Assembly (NCBI GenBank): GCA_037443945.1
Contig: JBBINH010000003.1
Location: 91,165 to 155,164 of the forward strand
DNA: 64,000 nucleotides
From: SSF26 sp037443945
GTDB lineage: Bacteria; Chloroflexota; Anaerolineae; J102
Direction of reading: 5' to 3'
In this document: one piece after another, positions 42,685-50,561 of the stretch
Numbering within the stretch: the stretch's first letter is position 1
How the letters are laid out: every line of letters starts with the position of its first letter
The notes under the pieces: generated by a model
The model's database searches: none
Told to the model about the DNA's origin: nothing
The model's input: only the letters and a program-made list of their open reading frames with translations
Made by a program: the position numbers and the translations under genes

Positions 42685-43335
42685 TCAGGGCGCAGGCCGC
42701 AGGTTGCCGGCGGCCGCCCAACCGACGGCCCCGGTATCCATCTGCAAGCGCCACCAGGTGAAACCGTCGGCCTGTTCCGGCCCGCCTACCACCGTGAGGA
42801 CCACGCCGTCTTGCAAGATGGTGGTGGTGATGTAGTTGAGGCCGGGTCCCGTGCGGAAGCGGATACCCTGACCTTCGGTGCCGAAGACCTCCACCCGTTG
42901 GCCGATCTGAAACGTCCCGGGCACCGGGGATGGCGTTGGGATCGTCGGAGCCGGTAGTGGCACCGTGGCGGTCACCACACTGCCACTTGCGGGCGTCGGG
43001 GTATCGGTAGTCTGGGCCGTAATGGTGGGCGAGGGCGTGACGACGGGTGCCGGTGCAGGCGCGCGACGGCCCGCACAGGTGCGCACGATCAGCAACACAA
43101 CCAGGACCAACACGACGATGAGGGCGAGCAGGCGTACCTGTGCGGGCACGCGATCGGGGCGAGCGGCGCTTGCCGGCGTGGCGATCTCCTCGTCGCTGAC
43201 GATGGGCGCGCCCCAGTCATACAACGCGCTCTCATCCTCGTCGGCATGCGGTTCATCCTCCCAGCCCTTGTCAGGCGAGGGGAAGTCGTTGTGGGCATCG
43301 TCGGCTGAGGGCGGCGGTTTAGGCTCGAAGGACAT
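42685..43335 (-). CDS. Membrane-anchored SH3-domain protein
   Basis: 216 residues. An acidic cytoplasmic part, one span (VRLLALIVVLVLVVLLIVRT), a Thr/Pro spacer, then a bacterial SH3 domain (VFGTEGQGIRFRTGPGLNYI, WWRLQMDTGAVGWAAAGNL). Such domains bind peptidoglycan peptides. GGAG stands eight bases before the ATG at 43335. It precedes ligA by 17 bases. Confidence 0.85.
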   Translation of the reverse strand: MSFEPKPPPSADDAHNDFPSPDKGWEDEPHADEDESALYDWGAPIVSDEEIATPASAARPDRVPAQVRLLALIVVLVLVVLLIVRTCAGRRAPAPAPVVTPSPTITAQTTDTPTPASGSVVTATVPLPAPTIPTPSPVPGTFQIGQRVEVFGTEGQGIRFRTGPGLNYITTTILQDGVVLTVVGGPEQADGFTWWRLQMDTGAVGWAAAGNLRPAP

Positions 43336-43411
43336 ACCCTGAACTCCGGAAGCGAGAGCGGAAGACAACGGCGACCGGTGTCCTGGCGACGCCGGCTACG
43401 AGGCAGAGCCA

Positions 43412-43443
43412 ATTATATCACCCGTTCGACCTGCTGCTATAAT
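43412..43443. promoter_or_regulatory. Divergent promoters for the SH3-ligA operon and the cyclodeaminase
   Basis: Plus strand: extended -10 TGCTATAAT (43435-43443) drives the gene at 43503. Minus strand: TATAAT (43417-43412) drives the gene at 43335. The two -10 boxes are 20 bases apart, so the promoters overlap and may exclude each other. Confidence 0.55.
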
Positions 43444-43502
43444 CCCTACGGTCTGGGCGCAAACGGCGCCGATCGCATCGATCTCGACAACGGAGTCCGA
43501 TA

Positions 43503-44150
43503 ATGCACAAGGAATGGTCATTACCCGGTTTTCTCGACGACCTGGCCGACGGCACGGCCACACCGGGTGGGGGGGCCGTGGCCGCTCTGACCGGAGCTCA
43601 AGCCGCTGCCCTGGTAAGCATGGTGTGCCGACTGACGTTGGGTCGCAAGAAATACGCCGCCGCTGCCCCCACCCTGCAAGGCCTGCTCGAGCGCGCCGAG
43701 TCTCTGCGCGGCCGGTTGCTGGACCTGATGGAGCAGGACATCGGGGCCTATGAGGGCGTGATGGCGGCTTATCGCCTGCCCAAGGACACCGCAGCTCAGG
43801 CGCAGGTGCGCCAGGAGGCGATTCAGCAGGCCTTGCACGAGGCCACCCTGACCCCGCTGGCGACCATGGCGGCCTGTGTCGAGGTGTTGGAGCTGTGCCC
43901 GACGCTTCTCGCCCAGGGGAATCCGAACGCGGCCAGCGATGCTGCCGCCGCCGTGATCTGCGCCTTTGCCGGCCTGCAGATTGCGGCCTGTAACGTGCAG
44001 ATCAACTTGCCCGCCCTGACCGATGCCGATTTCACCGCCGCCTGCGCCGCCAGGATGCAGGCTCTGATGGCTACAGGGGAAACGCTGCGCCAGAGCGCCT
44101 GGGCTCTTGCCAGCACCTACTTCGGGATAAGCACAGGCCAGGGACCATGA
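43503..44150 (+). CDS. fchA: Cyclodeaminase/cyclohydrolase (FTCD C-domain family, FchA-like)
   Basis: 215 residues: PGFLDDLADGTATPGGGAVA, ALVSMVCRLTLGRKKY, and GNPNAASDAAAAVICAFAGL. This all-helical family includes methenyltetrahydrofolate cyclohydrolase FchA and the formiminotransferase-cyclodeaminase C-domain; both act on folate C1 units. The Asp in SDAAAA and the glycine-rich start are the active-site parts. No formiminotransferase or formate ligase is adjacent, so the exact reaction is not shown. Confidence 0.88.
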   Translation: MHKEWSLPGFLDDLADGTATPGGGAVAALTGAQAAALVSMVCRLTLGRKKYAAAAPTLQGLLERAESLRGRLLDLMEQDIGAYEGVMAAYRLPKDTAAQAQVRQEAIQQALHEATLTPLATMAACVEVLELCPTLLAQGNPNAASDAAAAVICAFAGLQIAACNVQINLPALTDADFTAACAARMQALMATGETLRQSAWALASTYFGISTGQGP

Positions 44151-46195
44151 CCGTATCGCCGTCGGGCGCGGCACGGCCGGCATCGCTCTGGCGCCGCCAT
44201 GTCCTCATCCTTGTCTTTTTTACCGTGCTGACGGGGGTATTGACCTGGCCGTTGGTCCGGTATGGGGATCGGGCCATTCCCGGCGATGCCTTCGACGGCT
44301 GGCAAAATTACTGGAATCTGTGGTGGATGCGGAAGGCCATCCTCGAAGAGCACACCCATCCCTACTTCACCCCCTTCCTCTATCATCCTACCGGGGTCTC
44401 GCTCTGGTTCCAGACCCTGAATCCCTTCAACGGTCTCGTCTCGCTGCCGGTGCAGTTGGCCGGGAACGGTTTCTGGGCCTACAACGCCGTGGTGTTTCTC
44501 AGTTTCGTGCTGGCGGGCTACGGCGCTACCCTGTTGGCCGCAGCCGTATTGGGCCGGTTGCCCGGAGCAACGCTGGCCCAGACCTGGGCGGCGGCGCTGA
44601 CGGCGGGAACCGTTTTCACCTTTTCGCCCTTCCATTTCGCCCATCTGTTGGGCCATATGCAGGTTTTTAGCCTGGAATGGGCGCCCTTTTTCGTGCTCTA
44701 TCTGCTGATGGCCTTGCGGCCGGCGGTCCGACGGCGCCGCCGGGCCGTGGGCCTGGCGGCTTTCTTTCTGATCCTGGCCGGTCTGTGCGATTGGTATCTC
44801 GTCCTCTATCTGGGCTGGCTGGTTTTAGGCTACGCACTGTGGCTGGCCGCCGGGAGACGGTTCGGTAAGCCCCAACTGGCAGCCCTGGCCGGGATCTTCG
44901 GTCTGTTCGGGCTGGTCATGGCGCCCTTGTGGGTGCCGATGGTGAGCGAAAGCCTGCGCTTTGACTTCATGCGGCCGCCGCCGGGCCAGATCGAGCAGCT
45001 CAGCGCCGATCTGCTGGCTTTCTTGCTGCCGTCAGCTCAGCATCCTCTGTGGGGCGCCTGGGCCGCGCAGTGGCGCCGCCTTCTGCCGGTCAGTCCGTCG
45101 GAGAGCACGCTCTATCTCGGCCTGGTGGCGACGCTGCTGGCCCTTTACGGTCTGCGTCGATACGGTCGGCGATTGGCCTTTTGGGCCATGGCAGGCGCTG
45201 TGTTCGCCGTTTTTGCCCTCGGCCCCGTGCTTCACATCGGCGGTCAGGTCGTCCGGTGGCCCGACGGTCGGCCGGTGATGCTGCCGTATGCGCTGGTGTT
45301 GTCATTGCCGTTTCTCGAGATCGCCCGTACCGTCGCCCGTTATGCCCTCATGGTGACCCTATGCCTGGGTTTGCTGGCGGCGGGGGGCGTCCAGGCCCTG
45401 TTGGGCGCACGATCGCGGCTATGGCCGGCCGCTCTGGCCCTGTTTCTGATCGTTTTCGAGTACACGGCGTTTCCCTATCCGATCAGCCCGCCCGACACGC
45501 CCGCATGGTATCACACCCTGGCCCGCGATCCCCGCTCCGGCGCCGTGCTCAATCTGCCCACGACCTGGGATCGGCCCAACTACCTGCTCTTCCAGACGGT
45601 GCACGGCAAACCCCTGACGGCCGGCTACATCAGCCGCACGGACCCGCGCACCTATCCGGAACGTGTGCCGGTGCTCTCCGACTTTCGCCACGGCGGTCCC
45701 GATATCAACGCCGTCGACGTGGCCCGCTACGCGGCCACGGTCTTTGCGTTTGCCGATATTCGCTGGGTGGTGGTGGATCGCTATCAGATGCCCGGCGGCG
45801 AGGAACGGCGTCACACCGAAGCCCTGGTCCAGGCCATCTTTGCCGAGGATGCGCCCGTCTACGAGGACGAGCGCATCAGCGTGTACGAAACCCGGCCGCC
45901 TTCGCAACCGCTGCCGTTTATCGAATTGGGCCCGGATTGGGGCCCGTGGCAGCCCGGCCCGTTCCGGCATCTGCGGGGGGAGGCCACCCTCATCATCCAC
46001 AGCCCCGACGCGACCTGGCGCGAACTGATCGTCTCTCCGCCCGCCGAGACGCTTATCCTGTACGATGACGCCGGACAAGCCCTGCCGCCGGTTGCGCCCG
46101 GGCGGTTCCGAGTGCCTTTGCAGCCGGGCGCCAATCGTTTTCGCCTGGTGACAACGGCTACCGAGGTGTTCATCAGCCGGCTCTATCTCGAATAG
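44147..46195 (+). CDS. Large polytopic membrane protein, GT-C-like
   Basis: 682 residues. About eleven hydrophobic spans in the first 450 residues, with early luminal loops carrying acidic residues (YGDRAIPGDAFDGWQNYW) typical of GT-C glycosyltransferases. The C-terminal ~230 residues are soluble and end in a beta-rich domain (RGEATLIIHSPDATWRELIV). The ATG overlaps the cyclodeaminase stop by four bases. It is probably a lipid-linked sugar transferase or related envelope protein; the substrate is unknown. Confidence 0.75.
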   Translation: MTVSPSGAARPASLWRRHVLILVFFTVLTGVLTWPLVRYGDRAIPGDAFDGWQNYWNLWWMRKAILEEHTHPYFTPFLYHPTGVSLWFQTLNPFNGLVSLPVQLAGNGFWAYNAVVFLSFVLAGYGATLLAAAVLGRLPGATLAQTWAAALTAGTVFTFSPFHFAHLLGHMQVFSLEWAPFFVLYLLMALRPAVRRRRRAVGLAAFFLILAGLCDWYLVLYLGWLVLGYALWLAAGRRFGKPQLAALAGIFGLFGLVMAPLWVPMVSESLRFDFMRPPPGQIEQLSADLLAFLLPSAQHPLWGAWAAQWRRLLPVSPSESTLYLGLVATLLALYGLRRYGRRLAFWAMAGAVFAVFALGPVLHIGGQVVRWPDGRPVMLPYALVLSLPFLEIARTVARYALMVTLCLGLLAAGGVQALLGARSRLWPAALALFLIVFEYTAFPYPISPPDTPAWYHTLARDPRSGAVLNLPTTWDRPNYLLFQTVHGKPLTAGYISRTDPRTYPERVPVLSDFRHGGPDINAVDVARYAATVFAFADIRWVVVDRYQMPGGEERRHTEALVQAIFAEDAPVYEDERISVYETRPPSQPLPFIELGPDWGPWQPGPFRHLRGEATLIIHSPDATWRELIVSPPAETLILYDDAGQALPPVAPGRFRVPLQPGANRFRLVTTATEVFISRLYLE

Positions 46196-46229
46196 CCCTC
46201 ATCCGATTGCCTTTCCTTTCCACCTCTGG

Positions 46230-47558
46230 ATGCCTATGAAACATCTGCTTCCTCCGCAAAGCCAGGCTCTGGTCTATGTGGAACGGGACCATGCCCATCT
46301 ATCACCTTCGTATACCCGTAGTTATCCGTTCGTCATGGCCTATGGCCGCGGGTCGGAAGTCTGGGATGTGGATGGTCGCCGTTATCTGGATTTCACCACC
46401 GGCATCGCCGTGACCAACACGGGACACAGCCACCCGGCCGTGGTGCAGGCCATCAAGGACCAGGCCGACCGTTTCCTGCATATGTCGGGAACCGATTTTT
46501 ACTACCCACCCCAGATCGAACTGGCCGAACGGCTGAATCGGCTGGCGCCCATGCGCGGGCCGACGCGGGTCTTTTTCAGCAATTCCGGCGCCGAGGCCAT
46601 CGAGGCCGCCATGAAACTGGCCCGCTACCACACCCGGCGGCCGCGTTTCCTGGCCTTCTTCGGGGCCTTTCACGGTCGCACGTATGGCGCGCTCTCGCTG
46701 ACGGCTTCCAAAGCCGTGCAACGGCGGGGTTTTGCGCCGTTGTTGCCGGGTGTGACCCATGCCATCTATCCCAATCCGTTTCGCAATCCCTGGCCGGGCC
46801 GCGATCCGGGCCAGGCGGCGCTGGAGTACATCGAAGACCATCTCTTCCGCACAACCGTGCCGCCGGAGGAGGTAGCCGCCATCATCGTCGAGCCGATTCA
46901 GGGCGAGGGAGGCTATATCGTGCCGCCGGACAGCTTCCTGCCCGGATTGCGCGCCTTGTGTGACCGGTACGGCATCCTGCTCATCCTTGATGAGGTACAG
47001 ACCGGCATGGGTCGCACCGGCCGCATGTTTGCCTGCGAGCATTGGGGCGTCGAACCGGATATCCTCTGTCTGGCCAAGGGCATCGCCAGCGGCCTCCCTC
47101 TGGGCGCCATCATCGCTCCCGCCACCATCATGAACTGGCCGCCCGGCGCCCATGCCAGCACCTTCGGCGGCAATCCGCTGGCCTGCGCCGCCGCGCTGGC
47201 CACTTTGGACCTGCTCGAGAACGGTTTGGTGGCCATGGCGGCCACAACCGGCGCCTATCTCCGGGAGCGGCTATGCGAGCTGGCCGCACGCTTCCCGGTG
47301 ATCGGCGATGTGCGCGGCAAGGGCCTGATGTTGGCCATTGAGCTGGTCAAGGATCGCCACAGCAACGAACCCGACCCCGAACTGCGCAACCGGGTCATCG
47401 AGCGGGCTTTTGTCAACGGCCTGCTGTTGATCGGCTGCGGCCTCAGCAGCATCCGCCTGATCCCGGCCCTGAACATTCCGCGCGAGCTGGTGGATGAAGG
47501 CCTGATGCGGCTGGAACAAAGTCTGGCCGAAGCCCTGACCCCAACGGCAGCGGCCTGA
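46230..47558 (+). CDS. Class III PLP aminotransferase (acetylornithine/4-aminobutyrate type)
   Basis: 442 residues: YPFVMAYGRGSEVWDVDGRR, FFSNSGAEAIEAAMKLARYH, GAFHGRTYGALSLT, EPIQGEGGYIVPP, LILDEVQTGMGRTG and the Schiff-base lysine in LCLAKGIASGLPLGA, then FGGNPLACAAA. The closest known types are GABA or acetylornithine aminotransferases. Two ATGs (46230 and 46236) precede KHLLPPQSQAL and neither has an RBS. It stands alone, so the pathway is not shown. Confidence 0.9.
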   Translation: MPMKHLLPPQSQALVYVERDHAHLSPSYTRSYPFVMAYGRGSEVWDVDGRRYLDFTTGIAVTNTGHSHPAVVQAIKDQADRFLHMSGTDFYYPPQIELAERLNRLAPMRGPTRVFFSNSGAEAIEAAMKLARYHTRRPRFLAFFGAFHGRTYGALSLTASKAVQRRGFAPLLPGVTHAIYPNPFRNPWPGRDPGQAALEYIEDHLFRTTVPPEEVAAIIVEPIQGEGGYIVPPDSFLPGLRALCDRYGILLILDEVQTGMGRTGRMFACEHWGVEPDILCLAKGIASGLPLGAIIAPATIMNWPPGAHASTFGGNPLACAAALATLDLLENGLVAMAATTGAYLRERLCELAARFPVIGDVRGKGLMLAIELVKDRHSNEPDPELRNRVIERAFVNGLLLIGCGLSSIRLIPALNIPRELVDEGLMRLEQSLAEALTPTAAA

Positions 47559-47608
47559 ACAAGCGGGGCGCCGCCGCGAAAACCCTTTCCATCCGGCGCC
47601 CTGCTTCG

Positions 47609-48463
47609 TCATCCGGCGGGGGTTTTTGCGGCCTGCTTGCGCGCCTGGCCGTAGAGAAAATAGAGATTGGCCCGGTGCAGTTGGAGTCCGTAGCCGTTGA
47701 GGGCAATGCGGGAGAGCCCACAGTCCTCGATGTCGACGGCATCGAGTTCGGCCCGGCCGCCACCCTGGGCCAGGATGCGATTGACGTGCTGCTCCAGGCA
47801 ATCGAGGTAGGCCAGTTGCGCCGTCAACACACTGTCCACCTCACCGCGCAGGAGGACCTCACCATGCCCTTGCACGATGTCTTCCACCGGCGCCATCTGT
47901 TTGATGGTCAAGAGCGAGCGACGCATGTCGGCAATGTTGCCGTTGACGAAATAGGGCACCGGCATCACCGTATCGCTGGCGAAGAGGACCTTTTCCTCTT
48001 TGACGTAGACCGTGATCACATCCGGCGCATGACCGGGGGAATGATGGAGGATCAAGGTGAAATTGCCCAACCGCAGCGTGGCCTCGCGTTCGGTCAGCAG
48101 GGTGGGCAAACGCAGCTGCACATCGGCCAGTTCCAAATGGCGCTGTTGCGCTTCAAGCAAGGCCGGCCGGGTGTGTTTGATCATGAGGTCGCGGCAACGG
48201 AGGTGGGCAATGACCTCGGCTTCGGGGAAGAGATAGGCGCCGTATACGTGGTCGGCATGGGAATGGGTGAGGATAAGATACCGCACGTGCGAGCGCAGGC
48301 GCTGCTTGACGAACCGGATAATGTCCTGCGTTTCTTGCGGAAAGGGCAGGGTATCAATCAGAACGCATCCCTCCGGAGTCACCACCAGCCCGGCGTTGAC
48401 CTGGGCATAAAGACCGCTGCGAAAGACGTAGATGTGTTCGGCAATGCGCTCGCGTAGAACCAT
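47609..48463 (-). CDS. Metallo-beta-lactamase-fold hydrolase
   Basis: 284 residues with all metal ligands: THSHADHVYGAY (HxHxDH), HHSPGHAPD, ASDTVM and VQGHGEV. This is a glyoxalase II/lactonase-like or quinoline-type MBL protein; the C-terminal ~60 residues are helical. AGAGGAG with eight bases before the ATG fixes the start at 48463 rather than the longer frame to 48490. Confidence 0.88.
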   Translation of the reverse strand: MVLRERIAEHIYVFRSGLYAQVNAGLVVTPEGCVLIDTLPFPQETQDIIRFVKQRLRSHVRYLILTHSHADHVYGAYLFPEAEVIAHLRCRDLMIKHTRPALLEAQQRHLELADVQLRLPTLLTEREATLRLGNFTLILHHSPGHAPDVITVYVKEEKVLFASDTVMPVPYFVNGNIADMRRSLLTIKQMAPVEDIVQGHGEVLLRGEVDSVLTAQLAYLDCLEQHVNRILAQGGGRAELDAVDIEDCGLSRIALNGYGLQLHRANLYFLYGQARKQAAKTPAG

Positions 48464-48497
48464 ACCGTTGGCTCCTCTGCCTTTGAGCAACCAAATC

Positions 48498-48516
48498 GGC
48501 GCCCTTGCGGGGCGCC
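48498..48516. terminator. Short GC hairpin upstream of the MBL gene
   Basis: GGCGCCC-ttgcg-GGGCGCC is a perfect 7-bp stem. On the minus strand it is followed by GATTTGG, a poor U-tract. It may end transcripts coming from the right or fold in the MBL leader. Confidence 0.35.
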
Positions 48517-48639
48517 TAAGACCACAAGCTTAACACAGGTCATTATGGGGATCAAGGCTTCGTGTCAAAAATACACTTGCCTTTCGGAGGCCCCGATGGA
48601 CGGGTCAAGAACCCGGTTGTGTCCAAGAGGCGTGGGCAC

Positions 48640-48672
48640 AAAAAAGCCGGCCTCACCACAAGGCTCGGCCGG
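48640..48672 (-). terminator. Rho-independent terminator of the structured RNA
   Basis: GCCGGCC stem (48646-48652 with 48667-48672), inner GAGCC-like bases, then TTTTTT (48645-48640) on the minus strand. It ends the RNA that starts near 48898. Confidence 0.75.
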
Positions 48673-48898
48673 ATCAGAGGGGCGAAAGCAATAGGCCCCC
48701 GGCATAAGGACGGTAGTCCCCCTTCCTACCGTGTGCTCCGATTGCCTTGAACCGGCAAGGCTAGGTGGGAGCCTTCGCCTGGGTGCCGCCTTGCCAATCG
48801 AGGGCTATCGCGTTGCGCCAGGACATTCCCCGGCTCCCTGATGATTGGTGTTGGCTCAGAGCGTTTCGGGAGCATCACGTGTAGGCGAGGGAACCTAC
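48673..48898 (-). ncRNA. ssrS: Structured non-coding RNA, 6S RNA-like
   Basis: About 225 bases between a good promoter (48905-48933) and a Rho-independent terminator, with no coding frame. The ends pair: TAGGTTCCC near the 5' end with GGGGGCCTA near the 3' end. Inside are CTCTGAGCC and a GCCTTGCCGGTTCAAGGC hairpin, which recall the CCTGAGCC and CCTTGAACC...GGTTCAAGG elements of E. coli 6S RNA, and a long CGATTG...CAATCG stem. 6S RNA binds housekeeping sigma-RNA polymerase. The identity is a suggestion from layout; SRP RNA, RNase P and tmRNA signatures were looked for and not found. Confidence 0.45.
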
Positions 48899-48904
48899 GG
48901 CTAT

Positions 48905-48933
48905 AAAATAGCACAGCTTGCCCGCAGGTGCAA
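48905..48933 (-). promoter_or_regulatory. Promoter of the structured RNA
   Basis: TTGCAC (48933-48928), 17 bases, TATTTT (48910-48905) on the minus strand, about seven bases before the RNA's closing stem begins. Confidence 0.6.
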
Positions 48934-49037
48934 AATGGGATAACGTCTTACAAGCGGGAGCGCAGGAAGGGGTGAGGACATTGTGGGATTGCCTCTATCG
49001 CAGGCATACGCCGATACGGATCCCCATGCCGAGGCCC

Positions 49038-49070
49038 AAAAAGAGGCATTGCCTATGCAAGCAATGCCTC
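49038..49070 (-). terminator. Rho-independent terminator after tRNA-Asp
   Basis: A perfect 10-bp stem GAGGCATTGC / GCAATGCCTC with an 8-base loop, followed by TTTTT on the minus strand, 40 bases after the tRNA 3' end. Confidence 0.9.
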
Positions 49071-49109
49071 CGGTTTGTCCGACATCCTATGGAGAAGATT
49101 CGTTGGAGA

Positions 49110-49182
49110 CGGGAGCGACGGGGATCGAACCCGCGATCTCTGGCTTGACAGGCCAGCGTGTTAACCGCTACACTACGCCCCC
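49110..49182 (-). tRNA. tRNA-Asp (anticodon GTC)
   Basis: 73 bases on the minus strand. Acceptor GGGGGCG pairs with CGCTCCC (one G-U), D-arm GTAGCGGTTAACAC, anticodon arm CTGGC-CTGTCAA-GCCAG giving GTC, T-arm CGGGTTCGATCCCCG, and discriminator G73, the aspartate identity base. CCA is not encoded. It has its own promoter and terminator and so is a single-gene unit. Confidence 0.96.
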
Positions 49183-49202
49183 GTGCGTGGGCTGACGGTT
49201 AC

Positions 49203-49232
49203 AGTGTAGCCTTGAAAGGCGGGGCTTGTCAA
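49203..49232 (-). promoter_or_regulatory. Promoter of tRNA-Asp
   Basis: TTGACA (49232-49227), 18 bases, TACACT (49208-49203), 21 bases before the mature tRNA end. Further upstream, 49253-49302 holds an imperfect inverted repeat (ACAAACG...CGTTTGT around CCTCT...AGAGG), possibly the end of the lon operon transcript; nothing else is seen up to 49445. Confidence 0.75.
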
Positions 49233-49445
49233 GTTGATCACCGGGCAATCGACAAACGGCCCTCTTGAGATCGAGAGGCCTTGTGCATCGTTTGTAGCAC
49301 TGTCTCCGATAGCCGTATACGGCAACTGCGAAGGTACGAAAGGGTTCTAAACGCGCTCATCGGCGGTTTTATCGGATCACCGCCGGGGTAGGTTGCCGAC
49401 GTATCCCGGTCGGCGCAGGCCCTGGGGGGTGATTTCCATCCCTAC

Positions 49446-50561
49446 TCAGACTTCGGGAATGTAACCATCTTCGTTGACAAAACGGGTCAGCTCGCTCACG
49501 CTCAGGTTCTCCAGGCCGAGTTTTTCGAGCGTGCGACCTCGGCGCCAGTAATCGGTACGGTGGATAATACAGGCCAGGCGGATGATGCTATCGATACCCC
49601 GCACGGAGACGCCATAACGGTTGCCCAGCGAGGCGATGGGAACCAGACTCATCGGTACATCCTCGAAAATGTAGCGATGGTTGAGGGTATTGGGGGCCTT
49701 GATGCCGTAGTAGCCGGGCTGGGCGTGGATGGCCTCATACAGATCGGTGCCGGTGGCATTGTAGGCCATTTTCAACCATTCCAACGCCGTATGGGCACGA
49801 ATGCCCAAGGCCGAAGCCACCGTCACCCGCTCGCGGTCGAGCACCTCCAGGACGCGCGCCACCGAAGGCGTGGCGCCGTCGATGTAAAACTGAAAATCCC
49901 CGTGGGTGCTTTCGATCCATCCGGCGTTGAGCAGAGTCAGGGCCGGATGGAAAATGGCGCCCATGTTGTTGAGACCGGTTTTGAGCACATTGCCGCCGTC
50001 GATGAATTGCGGATAGGCCGGTCGTAACAGGTCGAGCACGATCCCGGTACACGTCGCCGGCAAAGCCGCCAGGGGCACGGCCTCCTTGATGCGGAAGATG
50101 CGCACCTGGGCAGGCCCTTCCGAACGACTGGCGTAGATGAACGTCTCGGCCTCGGCAACGATCACCTGGGCGCGACAGCGGGCATCTCGTAACACCTTAA
50201 CGAACTCGATAGCGCCGCAGGTGCGACCGGGATGCAAGACGACCACATGGCCATCGCGCAAATGCGACGCAAAGGTTTGGGCTACGGCGGCATGGGCACT
50301 GGAGGGCACGACCACCATAAGCACATCGCCCGCACGGGCGGCCTCGGCCGGATCCGAGGTCACCCCGCATAGCCGCCCGAAGCCGCGCGGCCCGCCTTCC
50401 GGGCCTTCCAGGTCGATACCCCCACGGGCCTTGATGGCGGCTACGTTGTCCGCCGTGCGGTTATAGAGCGTCACGGGAAAGCCCATCAAGGCCAGATGGG
50501 CGGCCATGGCCTTCCCCCCATGGCCGGCGCCGATGACGGTATAGCGGATGGTGGTGCTCAT
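49446..50561 (-). CDS. NAD(P)-dependent opine (octopine/nopaline) dehydrogenase-like protein
   Basis: 371 residues. N-terminal Rossmann domain YTVIGAGHGGKAMAAHLALM with VTLYNRT, then LHPGRTCGAIEF, and a C-terminal helical domain (GLNNMGAIFHPALTLLNAGW with NxxxH, TALEWLKMAYNATG) like octopine dehydrogenases. These enzymes reductively join an amino acid amine to a 2-oxo acid, or the reverse. The ATG overlaps the upstream B12-protein stop by four bases, so the two proteins probably serve one pathway. The substrate is unknown. Confidence 0.85.
   Translation of the reverse strand: MSTTIRYTVIGAGHGGKAMAAHLALMGFPVTLYNRTADNVAAIKARGGIDLEGPEGGPRGFGRLCGVTSDPAEAARAGDVLMVVVPSSAHAAVAQTFASHLRDGHVVVLHPGRTCGAIEFVKVLRDARCRAQVIVAEAETFIYASRSEGPAQVRIFRIKEAVPLAALPATCTGIVLDLLRPAYPQFIDGGNVLKTGLNNMGAIFHPALTLLNAGWIESTHGDFQFYIDGATPSVARVLEVLDRERVTVASALGIRAHTALEWLKMAYNATGTDLYEAIHAQPGYYGIKAPNTLNHRYIFEDVPMSLVPIASLGNRYGVSVRGIDSIIRLACIIHRTDYWRRGRTLEKLGLENLSVSELTRFVNEDGYIPEV

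Noticed and set aside
48641..48898. SRP RNA, RNase P RNA or tmRNA
   Set aside because: The SRP tetraloop domain, the RNase P GAGGAAAGTC core and the tmRNA TTCRAxxCC/alanine acceptor were looked for on both strands and are absent.
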